Source: an uncultured Clostridia bacterium (GTDB taxonomy: Bacteria > Bacillota > Clostridia > TANB77 > CAG-508). From it: DNA of 64,000 nt. The notes under the pieces are model-generated. The model did no database searches, was not told the origin of the DNA, and was given only the letters and a program-made list of their open reading frames with translations. A program made the translations under genes and the position numbers. Positions 53,757-62,569 of the stretch are shown piece after piece (within the stretch, counting starts at the first letter, position 1; each line of letters starts with the position of its first letter). The DNA is taken from contig CAMKSF010000006.1 of NCBI GenBank assembly GCA_946415375.1, positions 17,426-81,425 on the forward strand, written 5' to 3'.

Positions 53757-54482
53757 ATGAGAATTATAAAAAAATTAATAATTTTATTACTTTTTGTTAT
53801 ACTAATTATAGGAATATTAATTGGATGTATTTTGGGAATTCCAGGTTACAATATGTACAAAGATGCTTTAGAAAAAGAACCAATAGATGAAAAAGTTGCA
53901 AGTATAGAAAAGAAAAAGAATTATTCAGAATTTACTGATTTGCCAGAAATGTATGTTAATGCTGTTATTGCAACAGAAGATCACAGATTTTATGAGCATA
54001 AAGGAATAGACTTTATTTCTGTGGCAAGAGCTATATATAGAGATATAAGAGCAAAGGACTTTGTAGAAGGAGGAAGTACTATTTCACAACAACTCGCAAA
54101 AAACATATATTTTACTCAGGAAAGAACTGGTAAAAGAAAAATTGCAGAAACTCTAATGGCAAGCAAATTAGATAACACTCTTAGCAAAGAGAAAATATTT
54201 GAACTATATGTAAATACCAGTTATTTTGGAGATGGATATTATACTGTAAAAGAAGCATGTAAAGGATATTTCAAAAAAGAACTTAGAGAGATGACAGATT
54301 ATGAATGCATAATGCTTGCGGGAATTCCTAATGCACCAAGTGTTTATGCACCAACCAAAAACTTAAAGCTTACAAAAAAAAGAGCAGAACATGTTATTCG
54401 AAAGATGGTTGAAAATGAATATTTAACGCAGGAAGAGGCTGATAGTATTTTGAAGGAGGCGAAGAATTATGCAATTCATTAA
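53757..54482 (+). CDS. monofunctional peptidoglycan glycosyltransferase
   Basis: The 241-residue protein has one N-terminal membrane helix and a GT51 domain: AVIATEDHRFYEHKGIDF with the catalytic Glu (about residue 75), EGGSTISQQLAKNIYFT, KIFELYVNTSYFGDGYY and AGIPNAPSVYAP. No transpeptidase domain follows, so it only polymerises glycan strands from lipid II outside the membrane. It overlaps the next gene by 14 bases. Confidence 0.95.
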   Translation: MRIIKKLIILLLFVILIIGILIGCILGIPGYNMYKDALEKEPIDEKVASIEKKKNYSEFTDLPEMYVNAVIATEDHRFYEHKGIDFISVARAIYRDIRAKDFVEGGSTISQQLAKNIYFTQERTGKRKIAETLMASKLDNTLSKEKIFELYVNTSYFGDGYYTVKEACKGYFKKELREMTDYECIMLAGIPNAPSVYAPTKNLKLTKKRAEHVIRKMVENEYLTQEEADSILKEAKNYAIH

Positions 54483-54720
54483 AGAAGAAAACAGAATTTA
54501 TGCTACAAATGAGGATAATGAAACAGTTGCGGAGGTTACTTTTTATGAGATAGAAAATGGAGTATATAATATTGATCATACTTTTGTAGATGATTCTTTA
54601 AGAGGTCAAGGAATAGGAAGTAAATTAGTTGAAGAAGCAGTTAGCACAATAAAAGAAAAAGGAGCAAAAGTTCAAGCAACTTGCCCATTTGCTAGTAAAT
54701 GGATAGAGGAAAATATGTAA
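54469..54720 (+). CDS. YjdJ-type GNAT N-acetyltransferase, 83 aa
   Basis: The small protein has the minimal GNAT core: NETVAEVTFYEIENGVYNID, HTFVDDSLRGQGIGSKLVEE with the acetyl-CoA loop, and AKVQATCPFASKWIEEN. The AAGGAGG site lies within the end of the transglycosylase gene, which it overlaps. The substrate is unknown. Length is typical of the COG2388 group. Confidence 0.88.
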   Translation: MQFIKEENRIYATNEDNETVAEVTFYEIENGVYNIDHTFVDDSLRGQGIGSKLVEEAVSTIKEKGAKVQATCPFASKWIEENM

Positions 54721-54818
54721 AAGGTTAGATGTAAAAATCTAATCTTTTTTTGTATAGAATTTGTTGAAAAAAGATTTTCAGTGTGATAGAATTGTTGTGG
54801 AAAAATGGAGGGAAGAAA

Positions 54819-55652
54819 ATGATAATATATCCAAAAACATGTGAAAATTTAAAAGGAATAGAATATTTAAAGGAGTATGTAGAAAAAAGTAAGGGAATAG
54901 AAATACAACTATTGTCTTATGAACAAACTCAAAAAAAGACTTATGAAGTATTAAAAAGATTAAAAAATGAAATGCCACAGTTAAATGAAGTTACAATACA
55001 TTTGCCTATTAGAGAAGACTTTAATTTTGAGGCTTTAGCATTTTCTAAGTTAGAGATAGAAAAAGAAAGATTAAAGAAGTTGTGTGAAGCATCAGAAGAA
55101 TGTGATTTAAACGTAAATTTATTGTATCATACAAGATGGAATTATAATAGTTGGAGTAACAGTGGTGCAATAGATAGAATGAAAGAACTTTTAGAAGTAA
55201 TTCAAAATTCAAGAGTTAATATTTTAATAGAAAACATATATGCTTTGGTTGAAAGGAGAGAATGTGCAGTCCTAAAAGTAGCAAAAGCTATAGATGATAG
55301 TCATCTAAAAGTTTGTTTAGATACATGTCATTTACATTGTGTAGCTAACATGTTTAAAATCTCTTTAAATGAATATCTAAATACATATTTAAATAAAGAA
55401 GAGTGTGAAAAATATATACAACAAATTCATTTTGCAGGAACCTTAAATAAAGATGGTTATATTGATGAAAAAAAAACACATGGAAGAGCTCATGATACTT
55501 GGGCAAGTTTTGAAGAAGATTTTAATATTTTAAAACAATTTGGAATTGAAGATAAAGTAATAGTTACAGAGGTTTCTGAAGATGATTATTCTACAAGAAA
55601 AGACCAAATAAAAGAAATACAAATGCTTTTAAAGAAAGAAGAGGAAATATAA
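54819..55652 (+). CDS. TIM-barrel protein of the sugar isomerase/endonuclease IV-like fold
   Basis: I start this at ATG 54819 (GGAGGGAAG upstream), giving 277 residues. The barrel pattern includes NVNLLYHTRWNYNSW, INILIENIYALVERRE-type glutamate (VNILIENIYAL), LKVCLDTCHLHCV with Asp and His, QIHFAGTL and VIVTEVSEDDY. These are the metal-binding positions of xylose-isomerase-like TIM enzymes. Whether it acts on sugar or DNA cannot be decided. No sugar pathway gene is near. Confidence 0.7.
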   Translation: MIIYPKTCENLKGIEYLKEYVEKSKGIEIQLLSYEQTQKKTYEVLKRLKNEMPQLNEVTIHLPIREDFNFEALAFSKLEIEKERLKKLCEASEECDLNVNLLYHTRWNYNSWSNSGAIDRMKELLEVIQNSRVNILIENIYALVERRECAVLKVAKAIDDSHLKVCLDTCHLHCVANMFKISLNEYLNTYLNKEECEKYIQQIHFAGTLNKDGYIDEKKTHGRAHDTWASFEEDFNILKQFGIEDKVIVTEVSEDDYSTRKDQIKEIQMLLKKEEEI

Positions 55653-55691
55653 TTAGTTACAAATATAAATATTACATTTTCGATAAAAATA

Positions 55692-55720
55692 TTGTTTTTA
55701 AAAATTAAAAAGTGTATAAT
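55692..55720 (+). promoter_or_regulatory. promoter of the secreted Fn3 protein gene
   Basis: TTGTTT (55692-55697), 17 bases, TATAAT (55715-55720). Confidence 0.55.
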
Positions 55721-55766
55721 TATTTTGTTAATAAATTAAGATTTTTGGAAAAGGAGAGGATTTAAA

Positions 55767-57842
55767 ATGAAAATTAAAAGAATCATTAGATTTATGTTAT
55801 TAATCATTGTAACAACTTTATTATTTTTTGCTATAAGTAATTCTAAGGTATTTGCAATGAATGTTGCAGACAATAGTATTAAGGAGATTACAGATTTAGG
55901 AGAGTTGGATAAAGCACATTTGAATTTTTTAGCTGCTGATATGAATCATGAAAAACTAGTAGTCGTTGTTAATTCATATGAGGAGGGAAAACACTATTTT
56001 TTAGAGTTTAATCCTGAAACAAGAGCTTTAGTTAAAATGAAGCAAATAACTATTGATTTTGAAGTTTCATATTGCTCAATTAATAATGATGGAAATGTTG
56101 TTATAGCTAACTATGGTAACTCAAAGAACTTATTTTTCTATGATAAAGATTTTAACTATGTCAAAACAGAAGTTATGGAAGATAGTCTAAGAAATCAAAT
56201 ATACAAAAAATCTGAAAGTAGTGTATTTTACACAAATGGCAAAATTAGAAAAGAATGTACTATTGATGAACTTCAAGAATTATCGATGGTATATTTCCAT
56301 AATGATATAGATAGCATTTACCTACATAAATTAGATAAATATAATTTTGCTGCAGCTAAAGATAATAAAATTTTTGAATCATGCCGAAATGGTAAAGGCA
56401 TAGTAGATTTTAGGGTATATGATTATACTAATAAAATAATTAATACTGTTGAAATACAAGATTTTAATGATGAATTTTATGCTATAAATGGAGATGAATT
56501 TTCACCAGAAATAACACTAAATAATAAGTATGTATTTTTCGTTATAGTAACTAAAAATGGACAAGTTCCATATTTATGGAAATATACTGATTCAGAATCT
56601 ATGGATTTCGATGTCAGAAAATTCAACAAAGCAGGTTTAGAAAAGGAAAATAATTCAATAATTAAAAATCTTAAATCAAAATATAATATTGATAACATAT
56701 ATATTGACAAAAAATCAGACTATACATATAAAGTGAAATATGGTTCAACTCCTGCTAATGTATATGAAACATTATTAGATATAGAGAATTATTTAGAAAA
56801 ATTACCTAAAAATTTAATAAAAGAAATTAAAAATACAAAATTAAATACAAAACACAAGTTTAATATATATTTAATAAAAGACTTTAAAGAAAAGGATAAA
56901 GATGGATATGCAATTTCTTCGGCAGCGGTTACAAACAAAAAAGAAAGTAGACTTGAGATTTCAACTGATTTTTCGTATTCGGGTAGTTTTCAAAAATCAT
57001 TTATGAGATTAATGGACCAAAGAATAACAGAATATTACAAAAAGAAAAATAAAGATTGGAACAAGATGTGGAATAACATCAGGAAAAAAGATAAAAGCTC
57101 AAAAAAGACTGGTATAGAAGATAGAATTTATATTTTTAATATATTATATGATGCTTCTTTCCCTTTGGAGGCTAAAGAAAAAGAAAGGGCAAAATTACTT
57201 TGTGATAGCCTAAGACTTGCTTTTCCATGTATAGATAAATGCCCAAGTATTTATTGGGAAAAATGGATAATGCTTCCAAAATTGAAAACAACAACTGAAA
57301 CAAGTAATAATAGTATATCAGTTTCTTGGAAGAAAACTAAAGAGGGTGCTAAATACAAAGTTCAAAGAAAAAAAGATAACAAATGGGAAACGATAAATGT
57401 TAATATAAATAATAATTCATTTACTATTAACAAATTGAAATCAGGAATTAGATATCAATATAGAATTCGTTCATATGTCTATGAAAGTAATGGCTTCACT
57501 GATGAAGATGCTGTAAACAACTATAAAGTATTGAGTGATTGGGTATATATAGATGTTGCAACTAAACCTTTAACTCCAACTATAAAAAGTGCTAAATCAA
57601 ATAAAAATAGCATTGTTGTAAAATGGAAAAAAGTATCTAAAGGAACAGGATATCAAATTAAATACACTGTTGGTGGAAAAAGTATAAAAAAATTTGTAAA
57701 GAATATTAAATCTACAAAATATACAATAAGTAATATTAAACATAAAAAGAATTATAAAATAAAAATTAGATCATATAAAAGTGCAAATGGGAAAAAATAT
57801 TATTCTAGTTGGAGTAAAGTTTTAGAAACAAAAACTAAATAA
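55767..57842 (+). CDS. secreted protein with C-terminal fibronectin type III domains
   Basis: The 691-residue protein has a signal peptide (MKIKRIIRFMLLIIVTTLLF, cleavage likely after SKVFA). Residues about 35-300 look like a beta-propeller-type region. A middle domain (about 300-500) contains RLEISTDFSYSGSF and FMRLMDQRITEYY, and may be a degenerate peptidase-like fold without a clear HExxH. Two Fn3 domains close the protein (ISVSWKKTKEGAKYKVQRK and IVVKWKKVSKGTGYQIKYT). No sortase or choline-binding anchor is seen, so it is probably released or loosely wall-bound. Confidence 0.75.
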   Translation: MKIKRIIRFMLLIIVTTLLFFAISNSKVFAMNVADNSIKEITDLGELDKAHLNFLAADMNHEKLVVVVNSYEEGKHYFLEFNPETRALVKMKQITIDFEVSYCSINNDGNVVIANYGNSKNLFFYDKDFNYVKTEVMEDSLRNQIYKKSESSVFYTNGKIRKECTIDELQELSMVYFHNDIDSIYLHKLDKYNFAAAKDNKIFESCRNGKGIVDFRVYDYTNKIINTVEIQDFNDEFYAINGDEFSPEITLNNKYVFFVIVTKNGQVPYLWKYTDSESMDFDVRKFNKAGLEKENNSIIKNLKSKYNIDNIYIDKKSDYTYKVKYGSTPANVYETLLDIENYLEKLPKNLIKEIKNTKLNTKHKFNIYLIKDFKEKDKDGYAISSAAVTNKKESRLEISTDFSYSGSFQKSFMRLMDQRITEYYKKKNKDWNKMWNNIRKKDKSSKKTGIEDRIYIFNILYDASFPLEAKEKERAKLLCDSLRLAFPCIDKCPSIYWEKWIMLPKLKTTTETSNNSISVSWKKTKEGAKYKVQRKKDNKWETINVNINNNSFTINKLKSGIRYQYRIRSYVYESNGFTDEDAVNNYKVLSDWVYIDVATKPLTPTIKSAKSNKNSIVVKWKKVSKGTGYQIKYTVGGKSIKKFVKNIKSTKYTISNIKHKKNYKIKIRSYKSANGKKYYSSWSKVLETKTK

Positions 57843-57866
57843 AGAAAGAACTAAATGTAAAAAAGA

Positions 57867-57908
57867 ATTGGGGTGGAAAAAGCAAATGTTTTTGCCCCAA
57901 TATTTTTG
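57867..57908 (+). terminator. terminator after the Fn3 protein gene
   Basis: ATTGGGG (57867-57873) pairs with CCCCAAT (57895-57901), with AAAAA/TTTTT inside, followed by ATTTTTG. Confidence 0.85.
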
Positions 57909-58004
57909 TACATAAAAAGTATAAAGTTTAAATGATCATATAGATTCAAATAAGTAATAAAAAAAATAAAAAAGCAGATAATAGAAATAATGGAGGTAAC
58001 AAAA

Positions 58005-58817
58005 ATGTCAGTTGAAATTAGTAGATTTGTATTATTTGCTTTTTTAATTGTATTAATATCTAAATATATATTGGTAACTACTTTAAGAAGACTAGCAGAA
58101 AGCATTAATTTAAAAGCTAAAACTGTAGGAGATGTTGCTGGAGCTGCAACTTCTGTTCCAGAACTATTAACAATAACGACATCTAGCTTAAGAGGTTTAC
58201 AATTAGCTAGTATATATAATATTTTAAGTTCAAATAGTATAAATTTCATTTTGTTCTTAGGTACAGTTTTTTTAAATAAAAATATTTCAAAACTAAAAAA
58301 TCGTGCAATTATATTTGATTTAATTTTAGTTGGTATAACAATTCTGATACCAATTATTCTATTAAGACTAGATATAGAATTAGATATATTTATAGTACCT
58401 CTATTTGTGATTTTTTATGCATTGTTTTCTTTTTTAAATAATAATGTACACAATAAATTTTTTAATAAAGATGAAGAAGAGAAGAAAAATGAAAAGATAA
58501 AAATTAAAAGAGCAATAATATATAGTTGTATTTTGACTGTTACTGTTTTTATAATATATGTTATTGGAGATTTACTGGGAAATAGTTTAGAAAAACTATG
58601 TAATATATTTAGTGTTCCTCAGTTTTTAATAGGTATTTTCTTAGGATTTATAACAAGTATACCTGAACTTATTACTTTCTTTGAGTCACAAAAGTATAGA
58701 AAAAAGGAACAAGATGAAATGCTTGGATTAGTTGAGGCAACAAATAATTTGCTTACTTCAAATGTATTAAATTTATTTGTAATACAAACAATTGGAATTT
58801 TGATAATAAATAGATAA
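58005..58817 (+). CDS. CaCA-type sodium/calcium exchanger-like protein
   Basis: I start this at ATG 58005 (GGAGG at 57992-57996), giving 270 residues. Two inverted alpha repeats are visible: GAATSVPELLTITTSSLRGL with NILSSN, and FITSIPELITFFESQ with EATNNLLTSN. They contain the Pro-Glu and Asn positions of cation binding. About eight to ten membrane segments are predicted by eye, fewer than the family's usual ten to eleven. It would exchange Ca2+ or another cation for Na+ or H+. Confidence 0.8.
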   Translation: MSVEISRFVLFAFLIVLISKYILVTTLRRLAESINLKAKTVGDVAGAATSVPELLTITTSSLRGLQLASIYNILSSNSINFILFLGTVFLNKNISKLKNRAIIFDLILVGITILIPIILLRLDIELDIFIVPLFVIFYALFSFLNNNVHNKFFNKDEEEKKNEKIKIKRAIIYSCILTVTVFIIYVIGDLLGNSLEKLCNIFSVPQFLIGIFLGFITSIPELITFFESQKYRKKEQDEMLGLVEATNNLLTSNVLNLFVIQTIGILIINR

Positions 58818-58820
58818 CAA

Positions 58821-58849
58821 TTGAAAGTTAGCTACTTTTGTGTTAATAT
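58821..58849 (+). promoter_or_regulatory. promoter of the MmcQ-MGMT fusion gene
   Basis: TTGAAA (58821-58826), 17 bases, TAATAT (58844-58849). It leaves a leader of only about 12 bases. Confidence 0.5.
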
Positions 58850-58868
58850 GGTTGCAAGAGGTAATAAT

Positions 58869-59858
58869 ATGAGAAGCTTAAATGATAGATTAACAAATAG
58901 AATAATATATAATAAAAAGTTAATAAATTATGGATTTAAAATACATGATAATAAATATATGTATAGTGAAAAGATTTGCAACAATCAATTTGAGATGATA
59001 GTAGAAATAAAAGATAATATAATGACTTCAAAATTGATAGATTTAGTAAATGAAGAAGAATATGTTCTTGTTGATGTTCAAGATAGTATAGGTGAATTTG
59101 TAGGAAAAGTAAGACAAGAGTACGAAGGAAAGCTTGATGATATAATAAATCATTGTACTGAAATAGAAATCTTTAAACAAAACCAAACAAAGCAAATTAT
59201 AAAATACATTACAGAAAAATATGAGGATGAATTAGAATTTCTATGGGAAAAGTATGATGATGCAGCAATTTGGAGAAATAAGCAAAATGATAAATGGTAT
59301 GGACTATTAATGGTAATAACAGAAGATAAATTAGGAATTAATTCAAATAAAAAAGTTGAAGTATTAGATATAAGATACCAAAAAGAAGAGTCACAAAAGA
59401 TAGTAGACAATAAAAATATATTTCCAGGATATCATATGAACAAAAAAAGTTGGATAACGATTAAATTAGATAATACAATTGAAACAAAAAGAATAAAAGA
59501 ATTAATAGATAATAGCTATAATCTTTCATTAGGAGGAAAAAGAATACAAAATAGACAAAATGATTTAGCACAAAAAGTATATGAATACTTACTTACTATT
59601 CCAGAAAAAAAGGTAGTTACATATAAACAAGTTGCAGAGTATTTAGGTAATAAAGGATTAGCAAGAGTAGTAGGAAATATTTTACATAAAAATCCAGATG
59701 AAGATAAATATCCTTGTTATAAAGTTTTAAATAGCAAAGGAGAACTAGCAGAAAATTTTGTATTTGGAGGAAAAAACATTCAAAAAGAAAGACTTGAAAA
59801 AGAAGGAATAATAGTAAAAGACGGAAAAGTTGATTTAAAAACATATCAATGGAAATAA
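58869..59858 (+). CDS. fusion of an MmcQ/YjbR-like domain with an MGMT-type DNA-binding domain
   Basis: I start this at ATG 58869 (AAGAGGT upstream), giving 329 residues. Residues 1-225 resemble MmcQ/YjbR proteins (RLTNRIIYNKKLINYGFKIH; DDAAIWRNKQNDKWYGLLMV; GYHMNKKSWITIKLDNTI). Residues about 235-320 are the methyltransferase-type winged helix (KVVTYKQVAEYLGNKGLARV, GGKNIQKERLEKEGI) with the active-site segment PCYKV in place of the usual PCHRV. The acceptor cysteine is kept but the His is Tyr. It may still repair alkylated DNA or act like an alkyltransferase-like sensor. Confidence 0.82.
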   Translation: MRSLNDRLTNRIIYNKKLINYGFKIHDNKYMYSEKICNNQFEMIVEIKDNIMTSKLIDLVNEEEYVLVDVQDSIGEFVGKVRQEYEGKLDDIINHCTEIEIFKQNQTKQIIKYITEKYEDELEFLWEKYDDAAIWRNKQNDKWYGLLMVITEDKLGINSNKKVEVLDIRYQKEESQKIVDNKNIFPGYHMNKKSWITIKLDNTIETKRIKELIDNSYNLSLGGKRIQNRQNDLAQKVYEYLLTIPEKKVVTYKQVAEYLGNKGLARVVGNILHKNPDEDKYPCYKVLNSKGELAENFVFGGKNIQKERLEKEGIIVKDGKVDLKTYQWK

Positions 59859-59867
59859 GGTGGATTT

Positions 59868-61118
59868 ATGCAAGATAATATAAATATATTAGAAATGGCT
59901 AAAAAAATTAAATCAAATGGTGGAAATCTTTATCTTGTTGGTGGAGCAGTAAGAGATGAATTACTTGGAATAAAAAGCCATGATGAAGATTATTGTGTTA
60001 CAGGAATTAGTTTTAATGAATTTAAAAAAATATTCCCTGATGCACATATAAGAGGAAAATCATTTGCAGTATTTGATATAGATGGAAAAGAATTAGCATT
60101 AGCAAGAAGAGAAAGAAAAACAGGAATGGGGCATAAAGAATTTGAAATAGAAACAGATAATCTAATTACAATAGAAGACGACTTATCAAGAAGAGACATA
60201 ACTATAAATGCTATTGCAAAAGAGGTTTTAACAGGAAAGATAATTGATCCGTTTAATGGAAGAAATGATTTGAATAAAAAAGTAATTAGAGCAGTAACAA
60301 ATGCATTTAAAGAAGATCCATTAAGAGTATACAGAGTTGCAAGATTTGCTGCTAAATTTGGTTTTTCTGTTGATAAAAAAACTATAGAGATGATGAATGA
60401 ATTAAAACAAGAATTAAAGACAATATCTGAAGAAAGAGTATATACAGAATTTAGTAAAGCTCTTTTAACAAAAAAGCCTTCAATATTTTTCAATGTATTA
60501 AGAGAAACCAATGCTTTAGATATTCATTTTAAATGTATTTCAAATCTTATTGGAGCAGAACAACCAGAAAAATACCATCCTGAGGGGGATGCATATAATC
60601 ATACATTGATAGTTTTAGATAAAGTATCAAAAGAAACTGAAAACTTAAATGATGAAAGAAAGTTGGAAATTAGATTTGGAGCATTAGTACATGATTTAGG
60701 AAAAGGAGAAACTCCAAAAGATGAATATCCACATCATTATATGCATGAAAAAAGAGGCGTAGAAATAGTAAAAAGATTTGGAAATGAAATGAAAATCCCC
60801 AATCGTTTGATAAATTGTGGAAAAACATCTTGCAGGGAACATATGAGAGGTGGAATTTTCAATAAAATGAAACCAAATAAAAAAGTTGAATTTATAGAAA
60901 GAATAGATAAATCTATACTTGGATTAGATGGACTTCAAATAATAGTAAATGCAGATAATAAAAACGCAGTTGATTTTGAAATAATAGGAAGAAAATGCTT
61001 AGAAGAAATTAATGGAGATTATATAAAACAAAAATATGGTTTAGAAGAAGGAATAGAATTTGGAAACAAACTTCATGAAGAAAGAGTTATGTGGATTAAG
61101 AAACATATTGAAGGTTAG
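59868..61118 (+). CDS. cca: CCA tRNA nucleotidyltransferase with HD domain
   Basis: The enzyme builds or repairs the 3' CCA end of tRNAs. The 416-residue protein has LYLVGGAVRDELLG and HDEDYCVTG with the metal-binding DxD-type acids, FDIDGKELALARRERKTG, DDLSRRDITINAIA, EDPLRVYRVARFAAKFGF, and an HD domain (HPEGDAYNHTLIVLD, LVHDLGKGETP). The HD domain gives E. coli-type enzymes phosphohydrolase activity. AAGGTGG precedes the ATG. Confidence 0.93.
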   Translation: MQDNINILEMAKKIKSNGGNLYLVGGAVRDELLGIKSHDEDYCVTGISFNEFKKIFPDAHIRGKSFAVFDIDGKELALARRERKTGMGHKEFEIETDNLITIEDDLSRRDITINAIAKEVLTGKIIDPFNGRNDLNKKVIRAVTNAFKEDPLRVYRVARFAAKFGFSVDKKTIEMMNELKQELKTISEERVYTEFSKALLTKKPSIFFNVLRETNALDIHFKCISNLIGAEQPEKYHPEGDAYNHTLIVLDKVSKETENLNDERKLEIRFGALVHDLGKGETPKDEYPHHYMHEKRGVEIVKRFGNEMKIPNRLINCGKTSCREHMRGGIFNKMKPNKKVEFIERIDKSILGLDGLQIIVNADNKNAVDFEIIGRKCLEEINGDYIKQKYGLEEGIEFGNKLHEERVMWIKKHIEG

Positions 61119-61123
61119 TTTTC

Positions 61124-61152
61124 TTTACATTTTCTATATTTAGTGGTATAAT
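61124..61152 (+). promoter_or_regulatory. promoter of murL-murD2
   Basis: TTTACA (61124-61129), 17 bases, TATAAT (61147-61152). Confidence 0.75.
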
Positions 61153-61195
61153 GCATTAAATTAAATAGTAATATATTATAAAAGGTAGGATAAAA

Positions 61196-62569
61196 ATGGA
61201 TAATTCATTAAAATATATTGAATTAAGAAATAAATATAAAGAGTTTTATTATAATAGCTATAATTTAAAAGAAGACAATGAAGCAATCTATATAGAATTT
61301 GAGTTTGAAATACCAAATTTAGCTGTTTTTAAACCAACAACAAAAATTCTAAAGAAACAAATGAAATTAAAGAGCATTGATAGTATTCAAGCAAGAAATA
61401 TGGCATTTAATATTGGATTAATAGAACTAATTAGTTATTGGAAAAGCACTTGTTGTCCACAAATTGTAATAAAATGTGGATATCTAAGTGTTGAACAAAT
61501 AAAATGGTGGAAAAAACTATATTTTTATGGCTTAGGAGAGCTTTTTTATACAAACAATATTCAAAATACAATTGATGATTTTGTTACAATCAAATGCGAA
61601 AAAGAAAAAAATGAATTAGAATATGAAGAAATTAAAGATGAGTCAGATGGATATATTGTCCCAATAGGTGGAGGAAAAGATTCGGTAGTAACTCTTGAAA
61701 CATTAGAATTTAATAAAAAAGAAGATTATTGCTTAATTATTAATCCAAAACCTGTAACATTAGAATGTGCTAAAATAGCAGGAATTGATGATAGTCATAC
61801 AATAGAGATTTATAGAAAGATAGACCAAAAATTAATTGAGTTAAATGAGGAGGGGTATATAAACGGTCATACTCCGTTTTCAGCAATGCTTGCATTTACT
61901 TCATATTTTATTGCATATTTATTATCAAAAAAATATATTGCTTTATCAAATGAGAATAGTGCAAATGAGTCAAATGTAGTAGGAGAAAAAGTTAATCATC
62001 AGTATTCAAAAAGTTTTGAGTTTGAAAAAGATTTTGAAGAGTATTCAAATAAGTATTTAAAAGCACCTGTAAAATATTTTAGTTTTTTAAGACCTTTAAA
62101 TGAACTACAAATTGCTAAGATTTTTTCTAAACACGAGAAATATCATAAAGTATTTAAGAGTTGCAATGTTGGAAGTAAAGGAATAGAATGGAAATGGTGT
62201 TGTAACTGCGCAAAATGCTTATTTGCATATATTATCTTAAGTCCATTTTTATATAAAGAAAAAATAGTAAATATTTTTGGAGAAGACTTATTTGAGAAAA
62301 AAGAACTATTAGAAATATTTTGCCAGCTAACTGGAAATGGAGAAGTAAAGCCATTTGATTGTGTTGGAACATTTGAAGAAGTGAATTATGCAATAAGTAA
62401 AACAATAGAGAATATAGAATTAAAAGGTGAAAAACTTCCATATTTATTAAATTACTACAATAGTAATTATCAAATTGTAGATACATCAATAGACATTACA
62501 AAAAGATATAATGATGAAAATAACTTAACATATGATCAAAATGAGATATTAAGAAAAGAGGTTTTTTAG
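61196..62569 (+). CDS. murL: UDP-MurNAc-L-Ala-L-Glu epimerase MurL
   Basis: MurL epimerises the terminal L-Glu of UDP-MurNAc-L-Ala-L-Glu to D-Glu, an alternative to racemase MurI plus MurD. The 457-residue length matches the characterised family. It shows the ATP-binding PIGGGKDSVVTLETL (about residue 156), NSANESNVVG, FLRPLNELQIAKIF and the Cys cluster WKWCCNCAKCLFAYIILSPF (about residue 333). The decisive support is the next gene, a MurD-type ligase that abuts it exactly (stop TAG followed by start TTG). Confidence 0.83.
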   Translation: MDNSLKYIELRNKYKEFYYNSYNLKEDNEAIYIEFEFEIPNLAVFKPTTKILKKQMKLKSIDSIQARNMAFNIGLIELISYWKSTCCPQIVIKCGYLSVEQIKWWKKLYFYGLGELFYTNNIQNTIDDFVTIKCEKEKNELEYEEIKDESDGYIVPIGGGKDSVVTLETLEFNKKEDYCLIINPKPVTLECAKIAGIDDSHTIEIYRKIDQKLIELNEEGYINGHTPFSAMLAFTSYFIAYLLSKKYIALSNENSANESNVVGEKVNHQYSKSFEFEKDFEEYSNKYLKAPVKYFSFLRPLNELQIAKIFSKHEKYHKVFKSCNVGSKGIEWKWCCNCAKCLFAYIILSPFLYKEKIVNIFGEDLFEKKELLEIFCQLTGNGEVKPFDCVGTFEEVNYAISKTIENIELKGEKLPYLLNYYNSNYQIVDTSIDITKRYNDENNLTYDQNEILRKEVF

